Source: Gaiellales bacterium
GTDB lineage: Bacteria; Actinomycetota; Thermoleophilia; RBG-16-64-13
DNA length: 56,740 bases
Assembly: GCA_012719395.1 (NCBI GenBank)
Contig: JAAYAL010000039.1
Location: 1 to 56,740 of the forward strand
Direction: 5' to 3'
The translations under genes and the position numbers were made by a program. The stretch's first letter is position 1. Every line of letters begins with the position of its first letter. Below are positions 24,968-33,069 of the stretch, piece by piece. The notes under the pieces were generated by a model. That model had not been told where the DNA came from, made no database searches, and saw only the letters and a program-made list of their open reading frames with translations.

Positions 24968-25662
24968 TGAGCGGCGGCGAAGCCTCGGTGTTGGTGGTGG
25001 AGGACGAGCCTCAGATGCTGCGCTTTCTCCGCACCACTCTCGTCAGCCAAGGCTTTCAGGTGCTGGAAGCCATGACCGGCAAGGATGCGATCGAGGCGGT
25101 GGCCTTTCGCAATCCAGAGGTCATACTACTGGATCTCATGCTGCCGGACATGGACGGGTTGGATGTTATCCGCACCGTGCGTGAGTGGTCTCACACGCCC
25201 ATAGTGGTCATCTCGGCTCGAGGGCGGGAGGACGACAAGATCTTGGCCCTGGATCTGGGAGCGGATGACTATCTCACCAAACCCTTCGGCACGGGCGAGC
25301 TCTTTGCCCGTATCCGAGTCTCGCTCCGCCATGCCGTCAAGGCTGCGAGTGATGAGCAGGCGGTCTTTGTGGCGGGGGATCTCACGGTGGACATGGCCAA
25401 GCGGCAGGTAACCGTGGGGGGGGAAGGAATCCACCTTACCAAACGGGAGTACCGGCTGCTCATCACGCTCATCAAGCACGCGGATCGGGTGGTCACGCAT
25501 CGTCAACTGCTGCAGGAGGTCTGGGGACCGGGCTATGAGACGGAGCTCCCCTACCTGCGGGTCTACGTGGGTCAACTACGGCGCAAGCTGGAGCCGGATC
25601 CGGCGCGGCCGCGTCTGCTGCTCACCGAGCCGGGGGTGGGCTACCGCTTGAAGGCCGAATGA
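24967..25662 (+). CDS. KdpE/OmpR-family response regulator
   Basis: The 231-residue protein has a receiver domain with phospho-acceptor Asp56 (ILLDLMLPDMDG), the acidic pair ED12-13 and Lys in YLTKPFG. A winged-helix DNA-binding domain follows (LTKREYRLLITLIKHADRV; LRVYVGQLRRKLEPD). ATG 24967 is chosen over the GTG three bases earlier because a GGAGGG lies about seven bases upstream and the ATG overlaps the kinase TGA. OmpR-type regulators bind direct repeats spaced 11 bases apart; four such repeats lie 22 bases beyond the stop codon. Confidence 0.93.
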   Translation: MSGGEASVLVVEDEPQMLRFLRTTLVSQGFQVLEAMTGKDAIEAVAFRNPEVILLDLMLPDMDGLDVIRTVREWSHTPIVVISARGREDDKILALDLGADDYLTKPFGTGELFARIRVSLRHAVKAASDEQAVFVAGDLTVDMAKRQVTVGGEGIHLTKREYRLLITLIKHADRVVTHRQLLQEVWGPGYETELPYLRVYVGQLRRKLEPDPARPRLLLTEPGVGYRLKAE

Positions 25663-25683
25663 AGATTAAGACGGCGCCAGGAC

Positions 25684-25727
25684 CTTACCCATTGCTTACC
25701 TGGCGCTTAGGGGACTCTTAGGGCGCC
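25684..25727 (+). promoter_or_regulatory. Four 11-bp-phased CTTA repeats, probable response-regulator operator
   Basis: CTTA occurs at 25684, 25695, 25706 and 25717, exactly 11 bases apart: CTTACCC, CTTACCT, CTTAGGG, CTTAGGG. Direct repeats with this period are the known binding pattern of PhoB/OmpR-type winged-helix regulators. The first two also lie between arms of an 8-bp inverted repeat (GCGCCAGG at 25674, CCTGGCGC at 25699). The array is between an OmpR-type regulator gene and the small membrane-protein gene at 25809, so autoregulated or direct control of that gene is the simplest reading. Confidence 0.6.
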
Positions 25728-25808
25728 TGCCAAACCCTTTGGGCATTTTTTAGGCATCTCTCACTAAGCTATGGGCAGGTAAGGTTCCATGCGAGGGGAG
25801 GTCACTTC

Positions 25809-26048
25809 ATGAAGATGAGTAGGGTGGGGGCCGCCATCTTCGCAATCGCCGCGGTTGTGTTGCTGGTGCTGTCGGTCATTGAGCGCGACGCGGGCCTCTT
25901 GTGGATGCCGGTGCTTCACATTGTGGGATGGTTGTTGCTGTTGGTGGCGACGGCGCTGGCCACCTACAATCCGGTGGCGGCTGAAGCGGCGAGGTCGTTC
26001 GCTCAGGGGGAGGTTGCCAAGGAGGCCGAGGCCAAAAGGGTGGCTTAG
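25809..26048 (+). CDS. Small two-helix membrane protein
   Basis: The 79-residue protein has two hydrophobic helices (VGAAIFAIAAVVLLVLSVI and MPVLHIVGWLLLLVATALA) and a charged C-terminal tail rich in Ala, Glu and Lys. No family is recognised. A strong ribosome binding site (GGGGAGGT, eight bases from ATG) supports it. It is the first gene after the 11-bp repeat array and is probably the direct target of the adjacent two-component system. Confidence 0.75.
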   Translation: MKMSRVGAAIFAIAAVVLLVLSVIERDAGLLWMPVLHIVGWLLLLVATALATYNPVAAEAARSFAQGEVAKEAEAKRVA

Positions 26049-26104
26049 TGGCCCAAGGGCACCTCGACGGGGGTGCAGGGCTTGGCCTGTGATCTCGGGA
26101 GTGG

Positions 26105-26142
26105 ATCGGGGGGGCGGCGCTGGGAGGCGCCGCCCCCCCGAT
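26105..26142. terminator. Bidirectional hairpin terminator
   Basis: ATCGGGGGGGCGGCGC (26105-26120) pairs perfectly with GCGCCGCCCCCCCGAT (26127-26142) across a six-base loop. It ends one base before the stop of the convergent racemase gene and should end transcripts from both sides. Confidence 0.75.
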
Positions 26143-26143
26143 G

Positions 26144-26935
26144 CTACTTGGTGGGATACCGTGGCGCGAAGCGCCGCAACTCCAGGCCGCCGGCGCTCAT
26201 CTCGATCAGCGCGATGAGGTCGAAGACCGGCAGCGAGTATGCCGTGACCAGATCGGCTCTGAAGCTCACCAGGTTGGGGCATTCCAGCAGCCATGCGCCT
26301 ATTCGTGGCTCGCGATCACGGAGCTCGGCGGCCGCCGATAGCATGCCCCAGCGTACGGCATCGGGGTCCAGGTTGGGGCCGCGGTTGATGACCGCGCGCA
26401 CGAACTCGCGGCAGTTCTCCATCCCCACCACGGCGGTTCGCTCCAGATCAGCGCCCACGGCGGTGAGGTGGTTGTCCGTGAGGTATGCGGTGTGCCCGGT
26501 GATTACCGCCACCTTGAGTGAAGCTGGGAGCAGGAGCTGCAGCAGCGGCAAGAGGGTGAGGGCGGAGCCGAGGAACGGGACGTGGAGCGCTGCCGCGATC
26601 TCCTTCTGGTAGAGGGAGAAGAGCCCGCAGTCGGTGGAAACGAAATGCACGCCGCGCTCCTCCAGCCTACGAGCCGCCTCCAGGACGGGCCTCAGGCGCG
26701 ATGGGTCGTAGTGTCGGAGATCATTGGCAGAGAAACCCGGGACGACCTCATAGGTCACCGGGAAGTCGAAGGTCTGGGCATGAGCGGGGTCGCCCGGGGG
26801 TCGGGGCGTGGTGGAATCGAAGACCAGGATGCCTACCACGAAGCCGTAGAACGGCCGGCCACCGGCGTACTCGGTGGCCGGCCCGGCGCCCGGGCCCTGG
26901 GGCACGGTCGCCCAGCCGTCATCCATGCCGGTCAT
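26144..26935 (-). CDS. Asp/Glu/hydantoin racemase-family protein
   Basis: The 263-residue protein resembles the aspartate/glutamate/hydantoin racemase superfamily, whose cofactor-free mechanism uses two cysteines. Candidate catalytic cysteines are in VHFVSTDCGLFSLYQ (first half) and AWLLECPNLVSF (second half), with the characteristic VAVITGHTAYL strand between them. The ATG at 26935 has GGGAG seven bases upstream; the longer frame to 27016 lacks this. It lies directly downstream of a dihydropyrimidinase-like gene on the same strand, so a hydantoin or amino-acid substrate is plausible. Specificity cannot be read from the sequence. Confidence 0.75.
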   Translation of the reverse strand: MTGMDDGWATVPQGPGAGPATEYAGGRPFYGFVVGILVFDSTTPRPPGDPAHAQTFDFPVTYEVVPGFSANDLRHYDPSRLRPVLEAARRLEERGVHFVSTDCGLFSLYQKEIAAALHVPFLGSALTLLPLLQLLLPASLKVAVITGHTAYLTDNHLTAVGADLERTAVVGMENCREFVRAVINRGPNLDPDAVRWGMLSAAAELRDREPRIGAWLLECPNLVSFRADLVTAYSLPVFDLIALIEMSAGGLELRRFAPRYPTK

Positions 26936-27070
26936 GTGGCCACTCCCATGAGGCTCGTCTGGGGCGTGGCGTGCGACGGCTCGCAGGCCGCGCGGAGAGC
27001 GGACACCGGTGTCCACCGGTGTCCGCCGCCTGCCGTGCTTCTGATCAGGGACAAGGTGGGCGTCTCCCCC

Positions 27071-28432
27071 CTAGATACTCCGAGCAAGGTATCTGCCGAT
27101 GCCCGGCTCGACTCTGATCTCATGGTTCTCCACGGCCACGACGCCGCCCTTGATGGTGGCCACCGGCCAGCCCTTCAACGTCCGGCCTTCCCAGATGGAG
27201 TAGTCGGCGAAGGAGTAGAGCTCGGCGGCGTGCACCACCCGCTCCTTGTCAAGGTCGACAACCACCAAGTCGGCGTCGGAGCCAACGGCGATGGTCCCCT
27301 TCTGCGGGTAGAGGTTGAAGATCTTGGCCGGATTGGCGCAGGCCTTCTCCACGATGGTCTCCAGCGGCACGCCCCTGCTATTGACGCCCTCGTGCAGCAG
27401 TACAGGGAGGTGTGTGGCGATGACCGGATAGCCGGGCATAGCGCCCATCATGCCCTTTTCGACACCCTTGACTGCCAGGCTGAGCGGCGTGTTGTCGGTG
27501 CCGAAGGAATCGATGATGTCTTCCATGACACCTTCCCACAGCGCCTCACGGTCGCACTCGTCCTTGATCGGCGGCAGCATCTTGGCCCGGAGGCCGGCCG
27601 GGTCGTCCTTGGTGAGGGATAGGTAGGGCGAAGTGGTCTCCACGAACAGATTGTCCGGCCGGTGGTCGGCGGCCGCGATCACGCCCTCCTCCGAAGACAT
27701 GTGCACGATGTAGATCTTCGTTCCGGAGACGTGGGCGAGGTAGCAGGCGCGAATGACCGCCAGCTCCTCTGCCTCCGCCGGGCCGATCTTGGCCCACTCA
27801 CAGAGGTCCCCGCCTGCGGAATCACCGTAGCCTGCCACCAGCTCGGCGAGCGCCGCGTCCACCATGGACTGGTCTTCGCAGTGGATACAGGCGGTGAGCT
27901 TGTCACTGATCCCGCGCATCCTCCTGAGCCCTTGCAGGATGAAGGCGTCGGTAACGTTGGGGAATACCCCAGGGATACCGGTCATGTAGAACTTGAATTC
28001 GGCAACCCCGTGATCCTTGACGCACCGCTCCATCTCGTCCATCTGCTGGGATGTGAACATAGCCAGATGCAGGAAGGTATCGGCGGAGGCCTTGGCATTC
28101 AGAGTGTCAACCAGTCCGGGGAGCTGGGGCAGGTATGGCTCGGTGCCGCCCATGAAGAGGCCCACAGTGGTGACGCCACCGGCCAAAGCTGCCCGGGTCT
28201 CGTGCTCGGTTTCGTAAGCGAAGTCGCCGGTGAAGATGCCCAGGTGGCAGTGCGGGTCGATAACGCCGGGAATGACGTACTTGCCGCCCGCGTCATACAC
28301 GCTGGCGGCTTCGGGCAGGTCGGCGTCTTTGGCCAGCACCACGATCTTGCCGTCCTTGCAGCCGATCCCCGTCTCCACGATGCCGGTGCCGGGGATGACC
28401 GCCTTTCCATTGACTGCTTTGAGATCAAGCAT
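27071..28432 (-). CDS. Dihydropyrimidinase/dihydroorotase-like cyclic amidohydrolase
   Basis: The 453-residue protein has the binuclear-metal amidohydrolase fold. The ligands are all visible: HxH in VIDPHCHLG, the carboxylated Lys in EFKFYMTG, His in ACIHCEDQ, His in YIVHMSSEEG and Asp in SFGTDNTPLS. It should hydrolyse a cyclic amide such as a hydantoin, dihydropyrimidine, allantoin or dihydroorotate. The neighbouring racemase favours a hydantoin-type substrate. ATG 28432 is preceded by AAGGA and by a perfect operator-like palindrome; the longer frame upstream crosses non-coding sequence. Family sure, substrate not. Confidence 0.85.
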   Translation of the reverse strand: MLDLKAVNGKAVIPGTGIVETGIGCKDGKIVVLAKDADLPEAASVYDAGGKYVIPGVIDPHCHLGIFTGDFAYETEHETRAALAGGVTTVGLFMGGTEPYLPQLPGLVDTLNAKASADTFLHLAMFTSQQMDEMERCVKDHGVAEFKFYMTGIPGVFPNVTDAFILQGLRRMRGISDKLTACIHCEDQSMVDAALAELVAGYGDSAGGDLCEWAKIGPAEAEELAVIRACYLAHVSGTKIYIVHMSSEEGVIAAADHRPDNLFVETTSPYLSLTKDDPAGLRAKMLPPIKDECDREALWEGVMEDIIDSFGTDNTPLSLAVKGVEKGMMGAMPGYPVIATHLPVLLHEGVNSRGVPLETIVEKACANPAKIFNLYPQKGTIAVGSDADLVVVDLDKERVVHAAELYSFADYSIWEGRTLKGWPVATIKGGVVAVENHEIRVEPGIGRYLARSI

Positions 28433-28447
28433 CTGTCCTTCCACCCT

Positions 28448-28462
28448 CCCATATCGTATGGG
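28448..28462. promoter_or_regulatory. Operator-like palindrome before the dihydropyrimidinase-like gene
   Basis: CCCATATCGTATGGG is a perfect 6+3+6 inverted repeat, 16 bases upstream of the ATG and beside the ribosome binding site. A repressor bound here would block the transcript start or translation. The FadR-type regulator at 31120 is one candidate, without direct evidence. Confidence 0.45.
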
Positions 28463-28656
28463 TGACAGTAGTAACAATCTACAGCAGATCAGAGGCGCAC
28501 AGATAACCCGTGTGCCGCTCAGACCGGCGCCCGGCCGGCACGACTGCCTAACCCCTACGGGGACCACGTAACCCTCGCTTTCGGTATACCACCAGACTCC
28601 TTTTCCACGTATCGGCCGAGCTCCTACGGAGGCAGCTGCGCCGGGGTGGGAATGAG

Positions 28657-28682
28657 GCCGGGCGGACGGTGGCCCGCCCGGC
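28657..28682 (-). terminator. Hairpin downstream of the class V aminotransferase gene
   Basis: GCCGGGCGG and CCGCCCGGC pair perfectly across eight bases, about 30 bases beyond the aminotransferase stop. There is no U-tract. The rest of the gap 28433-28712 holds the upstream region of the dihydropyrimidinase-like gene. Confidence 0.5.
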
Positions 28683-28712
28683 AGGAGGAGCGAGTGCGAC
28701 AGGGGCCGGCTG

Positions 28713-29909
28713 TTACGGCCGGGGCGTGGAGGCCGCCAGCTCTGGAGAGGCATACACATCGGCCAGCCTATCCAAGGCGATCTCCACTTCCTCCGGCGTG
28801 TTGTAGAAGTGAGGTGCCAGACGGATGACGGAGCCTCGGGCGGAGACCATGACGTCGGCCTTCTTCATGAGTGTCTCGGCTCGGTGGGAGTCACCGGGGC
28901 ACACGAAGGCGCACACCGGGGTCTTGCGTTCCACATCGTCTGTACCGTAGAGGCGAAGACCTCGGGCTCTGCCGCCCTCAATGAGCTGTGCGGACAGGCG
29001 TTGCGTCCAACTGCGAATGTTGCCCACTCCCACCTGCCGGATGATCTGCAGGCCGGCTCTGGCCACGTAGGCGGCGGCCACCGGCCAGGTACCGGTCTCC
29101 AGCCGTTGGGCGGTGGGATGCCAGTCGAGCAGCCGGGGGTTGAAGGCGAAGGCGTCCGTGCGGCCGAACCAGCCGGTGAGGGCGGGATGGAGGCGCTCGG
29201 TGAGGTCCCGCTTCACGTAGATGAACGCCACGCCCGGTATGCCGAACAGCCACTTGAGATTGCCGGTGGCCAGGAAGTCGATGCCCATGGCTTTGACGTC
29301 AATGGGGACCACCCCGGCCGTCTGGTAGGCGTCCACGTACACCATGGCACCGTGGGCATGAGCTTTGGCGGCGATGGCGGCGATGTCCTGCACGTAGCCG
29401 CTCTGGTAGAAGGCGTGGGTGGCGGAGACCAGGAGCGTGTCATCGTCGATGACGTCGTCGTAGTCCTCCAGGCGGATGGTGCCGTCCGGCTGCAGCGGCA
29501 CCCAGCTCAGTTCCAGACCGTAGCGGGTGTGGGCAACCAGCGTGTGAGCCACACCGGGGAACTCGGCCCCCGTGGTGACGATCTTGCGGCGGCCGTCCTG
29601 GGGGAGGCCGCTCACCAGGGAGCCGGTGGCCTCGGAGACGGAGGTGGACACGGCCACCTCGTCGGGGTCGGCGTTGATGAGCCGGGCGAACTCGTGTCGT
29701 GCAGCGGCTACTTCATCGGTCCAGGCATCCCAATCCATTCCGGCGGTGTTCCAGGACTCCAGATAGCGTTCTGCCGCCATGCGCGTATAGTCGCACTGGG
29801 GTGTCTGCGAGCAGTTGTGCATCATCACCAGCTTCCGGCACAGCGGGATGCGGCTGCGCCAGCCGTTGAGGTCGAAGGGTGGCTCTTCGGATGGTATGGA
29901 AATGCTCAT
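28713..29909 (-). CDS. Class V PLP-dependent aminotransferase (cysteine desulfurase/selenocysteine lyase-like)
   Basis: The 398-residue protein has the class V fold type I pattern. It shows VSTSVSEATGSLVSGL (cofactor phosphate region), VSATHAFYQSG, the Asp-containing strand VYVDAYQTAGVVPID and the PLP-binding Lys in LATGNLKWLFGIPG. The C-terminal small domain ends ARGSVIRLAPHFYNTPEEV. The Cys-containing loop of true cysteine desulfurases is not obvious, so it may be an aminotransferase or lyase of another substrate. ATG 29909 has GGGGAA four bases upstream. It is divergent from the threonine aldolase gene, with 132 bases between them. Confidence 0.82.
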   Translation of the reverse strand: MSISIPSEEPPFDLNGWRSRIPLCRKLVMMHNCSQTPQCDYTRMAAERYLESWNTAGMDWDAWTDEVAAARHEFARLINADPDEVAVSTSVSEATGSLVSGLPQDGRRKIVTTGAEFPGVAHTLVAHTRYGLELSWVPLQPDGTIRLEDYDDVIDDDTLLVSATHAFYQSGYVQDIAAIAAKAHAHGAMVYVDAYQTAGVVPIDVKAMGIDFLATGNLKWLFGIPGVAFIYVKRDLTERLHPALTGWFGRTDAFAFNPRLLDWHPTAQRLETGTWPVAAAYVARAGLQIIRQVGVGNIRSWTQRLSAQLIEGGRARGLRLYGTDDVERKTPVCAFVCPGDSHRAETLMKKADVMVSARGSVIRLAPHFYNTPEEVEIALDRLADVYASPELAASTPRP

Positions 29910-30041
29910 GGTCTTCCCCTAGTGACTCGTTTGGAGCGCGACGAAGAGGCCGCAGTATGGGAGAATTGGGCTGCGGTCAACTCATCAGACCACATACTAG
30001 AAGGCACGCTCGGGGATGTCAACTTCAACCAAGGGGCCGGC

Positions 30042-31079
30042 ATGCGGGTTGTCGAACTGCGCAGTGACACGAAGACTCAGCCGTCCGCGGCCATGCGCGA
30101 GGCCATGTCTCGCGCGGAGGTGGGCGACGATGTCTCGGGCGAGGATCCCACTGTCAACCGACTGGAGGAAACGGCCGCCGACCTTCTGGGAAAGGAGGCA
30201 GGTCTGTTCGTGGCCAGTGGGACCATGGGCAATCTGGTTTCCGTTCTCACGCATTGCGGCCGGGGCGGCGAGATCATCGTGGGGGAGCACGCGCATATCT
30301 ACTGGGCGGAGGTGGGGGGTGCCGCCGCTCTGGGAGGGGTGAGCTACCACCCGGTTCCCAATCAGGCTGACGGCTCCATGGCGCTGGAGGACGTTGCCGC
30401 CGCCATCCGGCCCAGCGATATCCACTACGCCGTCACGCGCCTCATCTGCCTGGAGAGCAGCCACAACCGTATGGGCGGTCGGGTGCTCTCGCTGGACTAC
30501 ATGGAACAGGTGGCGGCGCTGGCTGCAGAGCACGGCCTTCCTGTTCACTTGGACGGCGCCCGCATCTTCAACGCCGCGGCCTATCTGGATGTGCCGCCCG
30601 CCCGCGTGGCGGCCGCGGCCGACAGCGTGCAGTTCTGCCTCTCCAAAGGACTGGGTGCGCCGGTGGGGTCCGTGGTGGTGGGCCCGCGCGAGTTCATAGG
30701 CAGGGCCCGCAAAGTCCGCAAGATGCTGGGTGGCGGCATGCGCCAAGCGGGAGTGATCGCGGCGGCCGGACTGTACGCCCTCGAGCAGAACGTGGCGCGC
30801 ATCCCGCAGGACCACGCCAATGCCCGTGTGCTGGCCGAGGGCCTGGCCCGGATCTCCGGGTTGGTGGTTGATCCGGCTTCGGTCCAGACCAATATCGTCA
30901 ACGTGAGCTTGGCAGGTGGCGGGATGAGTGGATGGGAGTTCGAAGCCAAGATGGCCGCCCGCGGAGTTCTCTTTGGTGCGCTGGACGAGCGTTCTGTGCG
31001 CATGGTCACTCACCTGCAGGTCTCGGAGTCTGATATCTTGTGGGCCACTGAGCAGATCGCATCCGTGACGGCTGCGTAG
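30042..31079 (+). CDS. ltaE: Low-specificity L-threonine aldolase
   Basis: The 345-residue PLP enzyme cleaves L-threonine or L-allo-threonine to glycine and acetaldehyde. Visible are the N-terminal VELRSDTKTQPSAAMREAM, the EVGDDVSGEDPTVNRLE-like block, FVASGTMGNLVSV, HLDGARIFNAAAYL and the cofactor Lys in CLSKGLGAPVGS. Length fits the family. ATG 30042 has AAGGGG six bases upstream; the much longer open frame back to 28809 is antisense to the aminotransferase gene and is not coding. A FadR-type regulator follows 40 bases downstream. Confidence 0.92.
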   Translation: MRVVELRSDTKTQPSAAMREAMSRAEVGDDVSGEDPTVNRLEETAADLLGKEAGLFVASGTMGNLVSVLTHCGRGGEIIVGEHAHIYWAEVGGAAALGGVSYHPVPNQADGSMALEDVAAAIRPSDIHYAVTRLICLESSHNRMGGRVLSLDYMEQVAALAAEHGLPVHLDGARIFNAAAYLDVPPARVAAAADSVQFCLSKGLGAPVGSVVVGPREFIGRARKVRKMLGGGMRQAGVIAAAGLYALEQNVARIPQDHANARVLAEGLARISGLVVDPASVQTNIVNVSLAGGGMSGWEFEAKMAARGVLFGALDERSVRMVTHLQVSESDILWATEQIASVTAA

Positions 31080-31119
31080 CGTCCCGGACGTCGTCACCGG
31101 CGGACAGGAGGCCGGTCTC

Positions 31120-31869
31120 GTGGATAACAACGAAGTCTTTCGCTCTGTCAAGCCCAAACGGCTCTCCGATAGCGCCGTGGACCAAATCCTGGAGTTGGTG
31201 CGCAGCGGCCAGCTGGGTTCGGGTGCCAAGCTGCCGGCGGAACGGGAGTTGATCACGCGTCTGGGCGTGAGCCGTACCTCCCTGCGCGAGGCCATCCGCA
31301 TCCTGGAGACCATGGGCGTGCTGCGGGTGGTACCCGGGCGGGGCACTTGGGTGCGCGAGGACTGCATGCAGCCCCAGATAGGCGAGCTGGTCTCCTGGAT
31401 CCCCACCCACGAACATGATGTCATGCAGCTCTTCGAGTTGCGCGAGGTTCTGGAGGTGAGGGCCGCGCAGCTGGCGGCGGAGCGCATCAATGAAGAGCAG
31501 CTCATCACCATGAGCCGCAGCATTCAGCGACTGCGTGAAGCGATCGAGCGAAGAGACAACGAAGCCATGCTCCTGGCGGACCGCGAATTTCACGAGGCCT
31601 TGGGAGCTGCATCCGGGAATGTCCTATTGGCGGATGTGCTTACCAGTCTGGGCCATATGGTGACAAACACGCGACAGGCGCTCTTGGCCATCCCCGGAAG
31701 GCCCGAGGCCATCCTACGGGAGCATCAGGCGGTGCTGGAGGCTCTCTTGGGGCGCAATGGCCGCGCTGCCGGCAAGGCCATGTTGAACCACGTGACCAAG
31801 GCTGAGCATGCCGCGCGCGCGGCGGCCAGTGCCGGTCAGTTGCTGGTGGAAGCGCCCTCGAAACAGTAG
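31120..31869 (+). CDS. FadR/GntR-family transcriptional regulator (FCD domain)
   Basis: The 249-residue protein has an N-terminal winged helix (GAKLPAERELITRLGVSRTSLREAIRILE) and an all-helical FCD domain. The FCD carries the usual metal/ligand set: Asp and His in LADREFHEAL, His in GHMVTN, His in LREHQAVLEAL and His in MLNHV. FCD regulators respond to organic acids or amino-acid metabolites. GTG 31120 has GGAGG eight bases upstream. It lies next to the threonine aldolase gene and may control it and the divergent aminotransferase. Confidence 0.92.
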   Translation: MDNNEVFRSVKPKRLSDSAVDQILELVRSGQLGSGAKLPAERELITRLGVSRTSLREAIRILETMGVLRVVPGRGTWVREDCMQPQIGELVSWIPTHEHDVMQLFELREVLEVRAAQLAAERINEEQLITMSRSIQRLREAIERRDNEAMLLADREFHEALGAASGNVLLADVLTSLGHMVTNTRQALLAIPGRPEAILREHQAVLEALLGRNGRAAGKAMLNHVTKAEHAARAAASAGQLLVEAPSKQ

Positions 31870-31926
31870 TGCGGGGGAGCAGTGGAGAAGCCGGCCCTGG
31901 GCGGCGCAGTCCCGGGTAGCGTCGCG

Positions 31927-33042
31927 TTACATGGGTTGCAGTGCGCTCCCCGCTCTGCCCGCCGCCGCCCAGCCGGCGCCGGCCGCCGCCGCGGCGATGG
32001 CCACGATGGCGCCTATCTCCGCCGCGCTGAGCGGCTGCGCCAAGATGAGGAAGCCCATGAGCGCGGCGATGGCCGGCTCGATGCTGAGCAGGACGCTGTA
32101 GGTGGAGGCCCGCACCCGCTGCAGCGCGGTTATCTCCAGGAAGTAGGGGATGGCCGAGGAGAGCATGGCCACAGCCAGCCCGAGCAGGATGGCCCGGCCC
32201 TGCCCGGCGATGCGCACGCCGCTGGCCAGGAGGAAGGGCGTGAGCAGGAGGGAGGAGCCCGCCAGCATGAGGGTGGTGGCCCGGAGGGCGTCCATGTTGC
32301 CGGCGGTGCGCTTGGCCAGCAACAGGTAGAGGGCCCAGAAGGCGCCGGAGGCCAGCGAGAACAGGATGCCTACCACGCCCGCCGAGCCGGAGGGGTTGGC
32401 CAGGACGGCGATGCCGGCCGCGGCCAGCACCACCCACAGGATATCGAGGGCCCGACGAGAGCCGGCCACGGCCAGCGTCAGCGGCCCCACGAACTCCACC
32501 GCCACCACGATGCCCACGGGTGCGCGGCTGATGGCCTCGTAGAAGCAGAGGTTCATGCCCAGCAGCGAGATCACCAGCCAGAGCATGCCCAGACGATGCC
32601 CCCGGGCCGGCAGCCGCAGCGAGCGCGGCCGTAGGGCGGCCAGCACGGCGGCGGCGAAGACGGTCCGCAGCCACAGGGCTTCGATCACTCCCACTGAGTC
32701 GATCACCCGCACGGCCAGTGCCGAGCCGGCCTGCATCACCACGCCGATGGCCACGACCAAGAACGTGGAGAAGGCGGCGTCGCGGCGGGAGGGAACCGCG
32801 GGAGTGGCCGGTTGTGGCTCCGCCCGGCCTGCCGGCGCCGCGTGCGTGGCGGCGACGGCGTCGGTCGCGGGCAGAACCCCAATCTCAGCGGTGGGGGAGG
32901 AGCCGGGCCCGGCCGGCCGCGCCTCCGACGCTTGTGTCAGATGCCTACGTTGTTCACCCACGGCGGTACTTCGGCTCGAGAGTCGATGGCTTTGCCCACG
33001 CTGAGGGCCTGCGTCGCTGCCCAGGGACTCGCAGATCAGCAT
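31927..33042 (-). CDS. EamA/RhtA-type transporter
   Basis: About ten hydrophobic segments form two EamA repeats (FLVVAIGVVMQAGSALAV to LDILWVVLAAAGIAVL; VVGILFSLASGAFWALYLLL to IGAIVAIAAAAAGAGWA). The pattern APVGIVVAVEFVGPLTLAV in the first repeat is RhtA-like, so threonine/homoserine or other amino-acid efflux is plausible beside a threonine aldolase. The first 75-80 residues are Ala/Pro-rich and not conserved. ATG 33042 has no ribosome binding site; GTG at 32960 is an alternative start. It lies 27 bases after tex on the same strand. Confidence 0.82.
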   Translation of the reverse strand: MLICESLGSDAGPQRGQSHRLSSRSTAVGEQRRHLTQASEARPAGPGSSPTAEIGVLPATDAVAATHAAPAGRAEPQPATPAVPSRRDAAFSTFLVVAIGVVMQAGSALAVRVIDSVGVIEALWLRTVFAAAVLAALRPRSLRLPARGHRLGMLWLVISLLGMNLCFYEAISRAPVGIVVAVEFVGPLTLAVAGSRRALDILWVVLAAAGIAVLANPSGSAGVVGILFSLASGAFWALYLLLAKRTAGNMDALRATTLMLAGSSLLLTPFLLASGVRIAGQGRAILLGLAVAMLSSAIPYFLEITALQRVRASTYSVLLSIEPAIAALMGFLILAQPLSAAEIGAIVAIAAAAAGAGWAAAGRAGSALQPM

Positions 33043-33069
33043 ACGCCGCCGCGGAGGGAGGATGGGCGG

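Noticed and set aside
25699-25740. Inverted repeat after the response regulator as a terminator
   Set aside because: The loop is 17 bases, there is no U-tract, and the sequence is better explained by the 11-bp-phased repeats.
28809-30041. Long plus-strand open frame ahead of the threonine aldolase
   Set aside because: It is antisense to the class V aminotransferase, whose PLP motifs are intact; the aldolase has its own ribosome binding site and conserved start at 30042.
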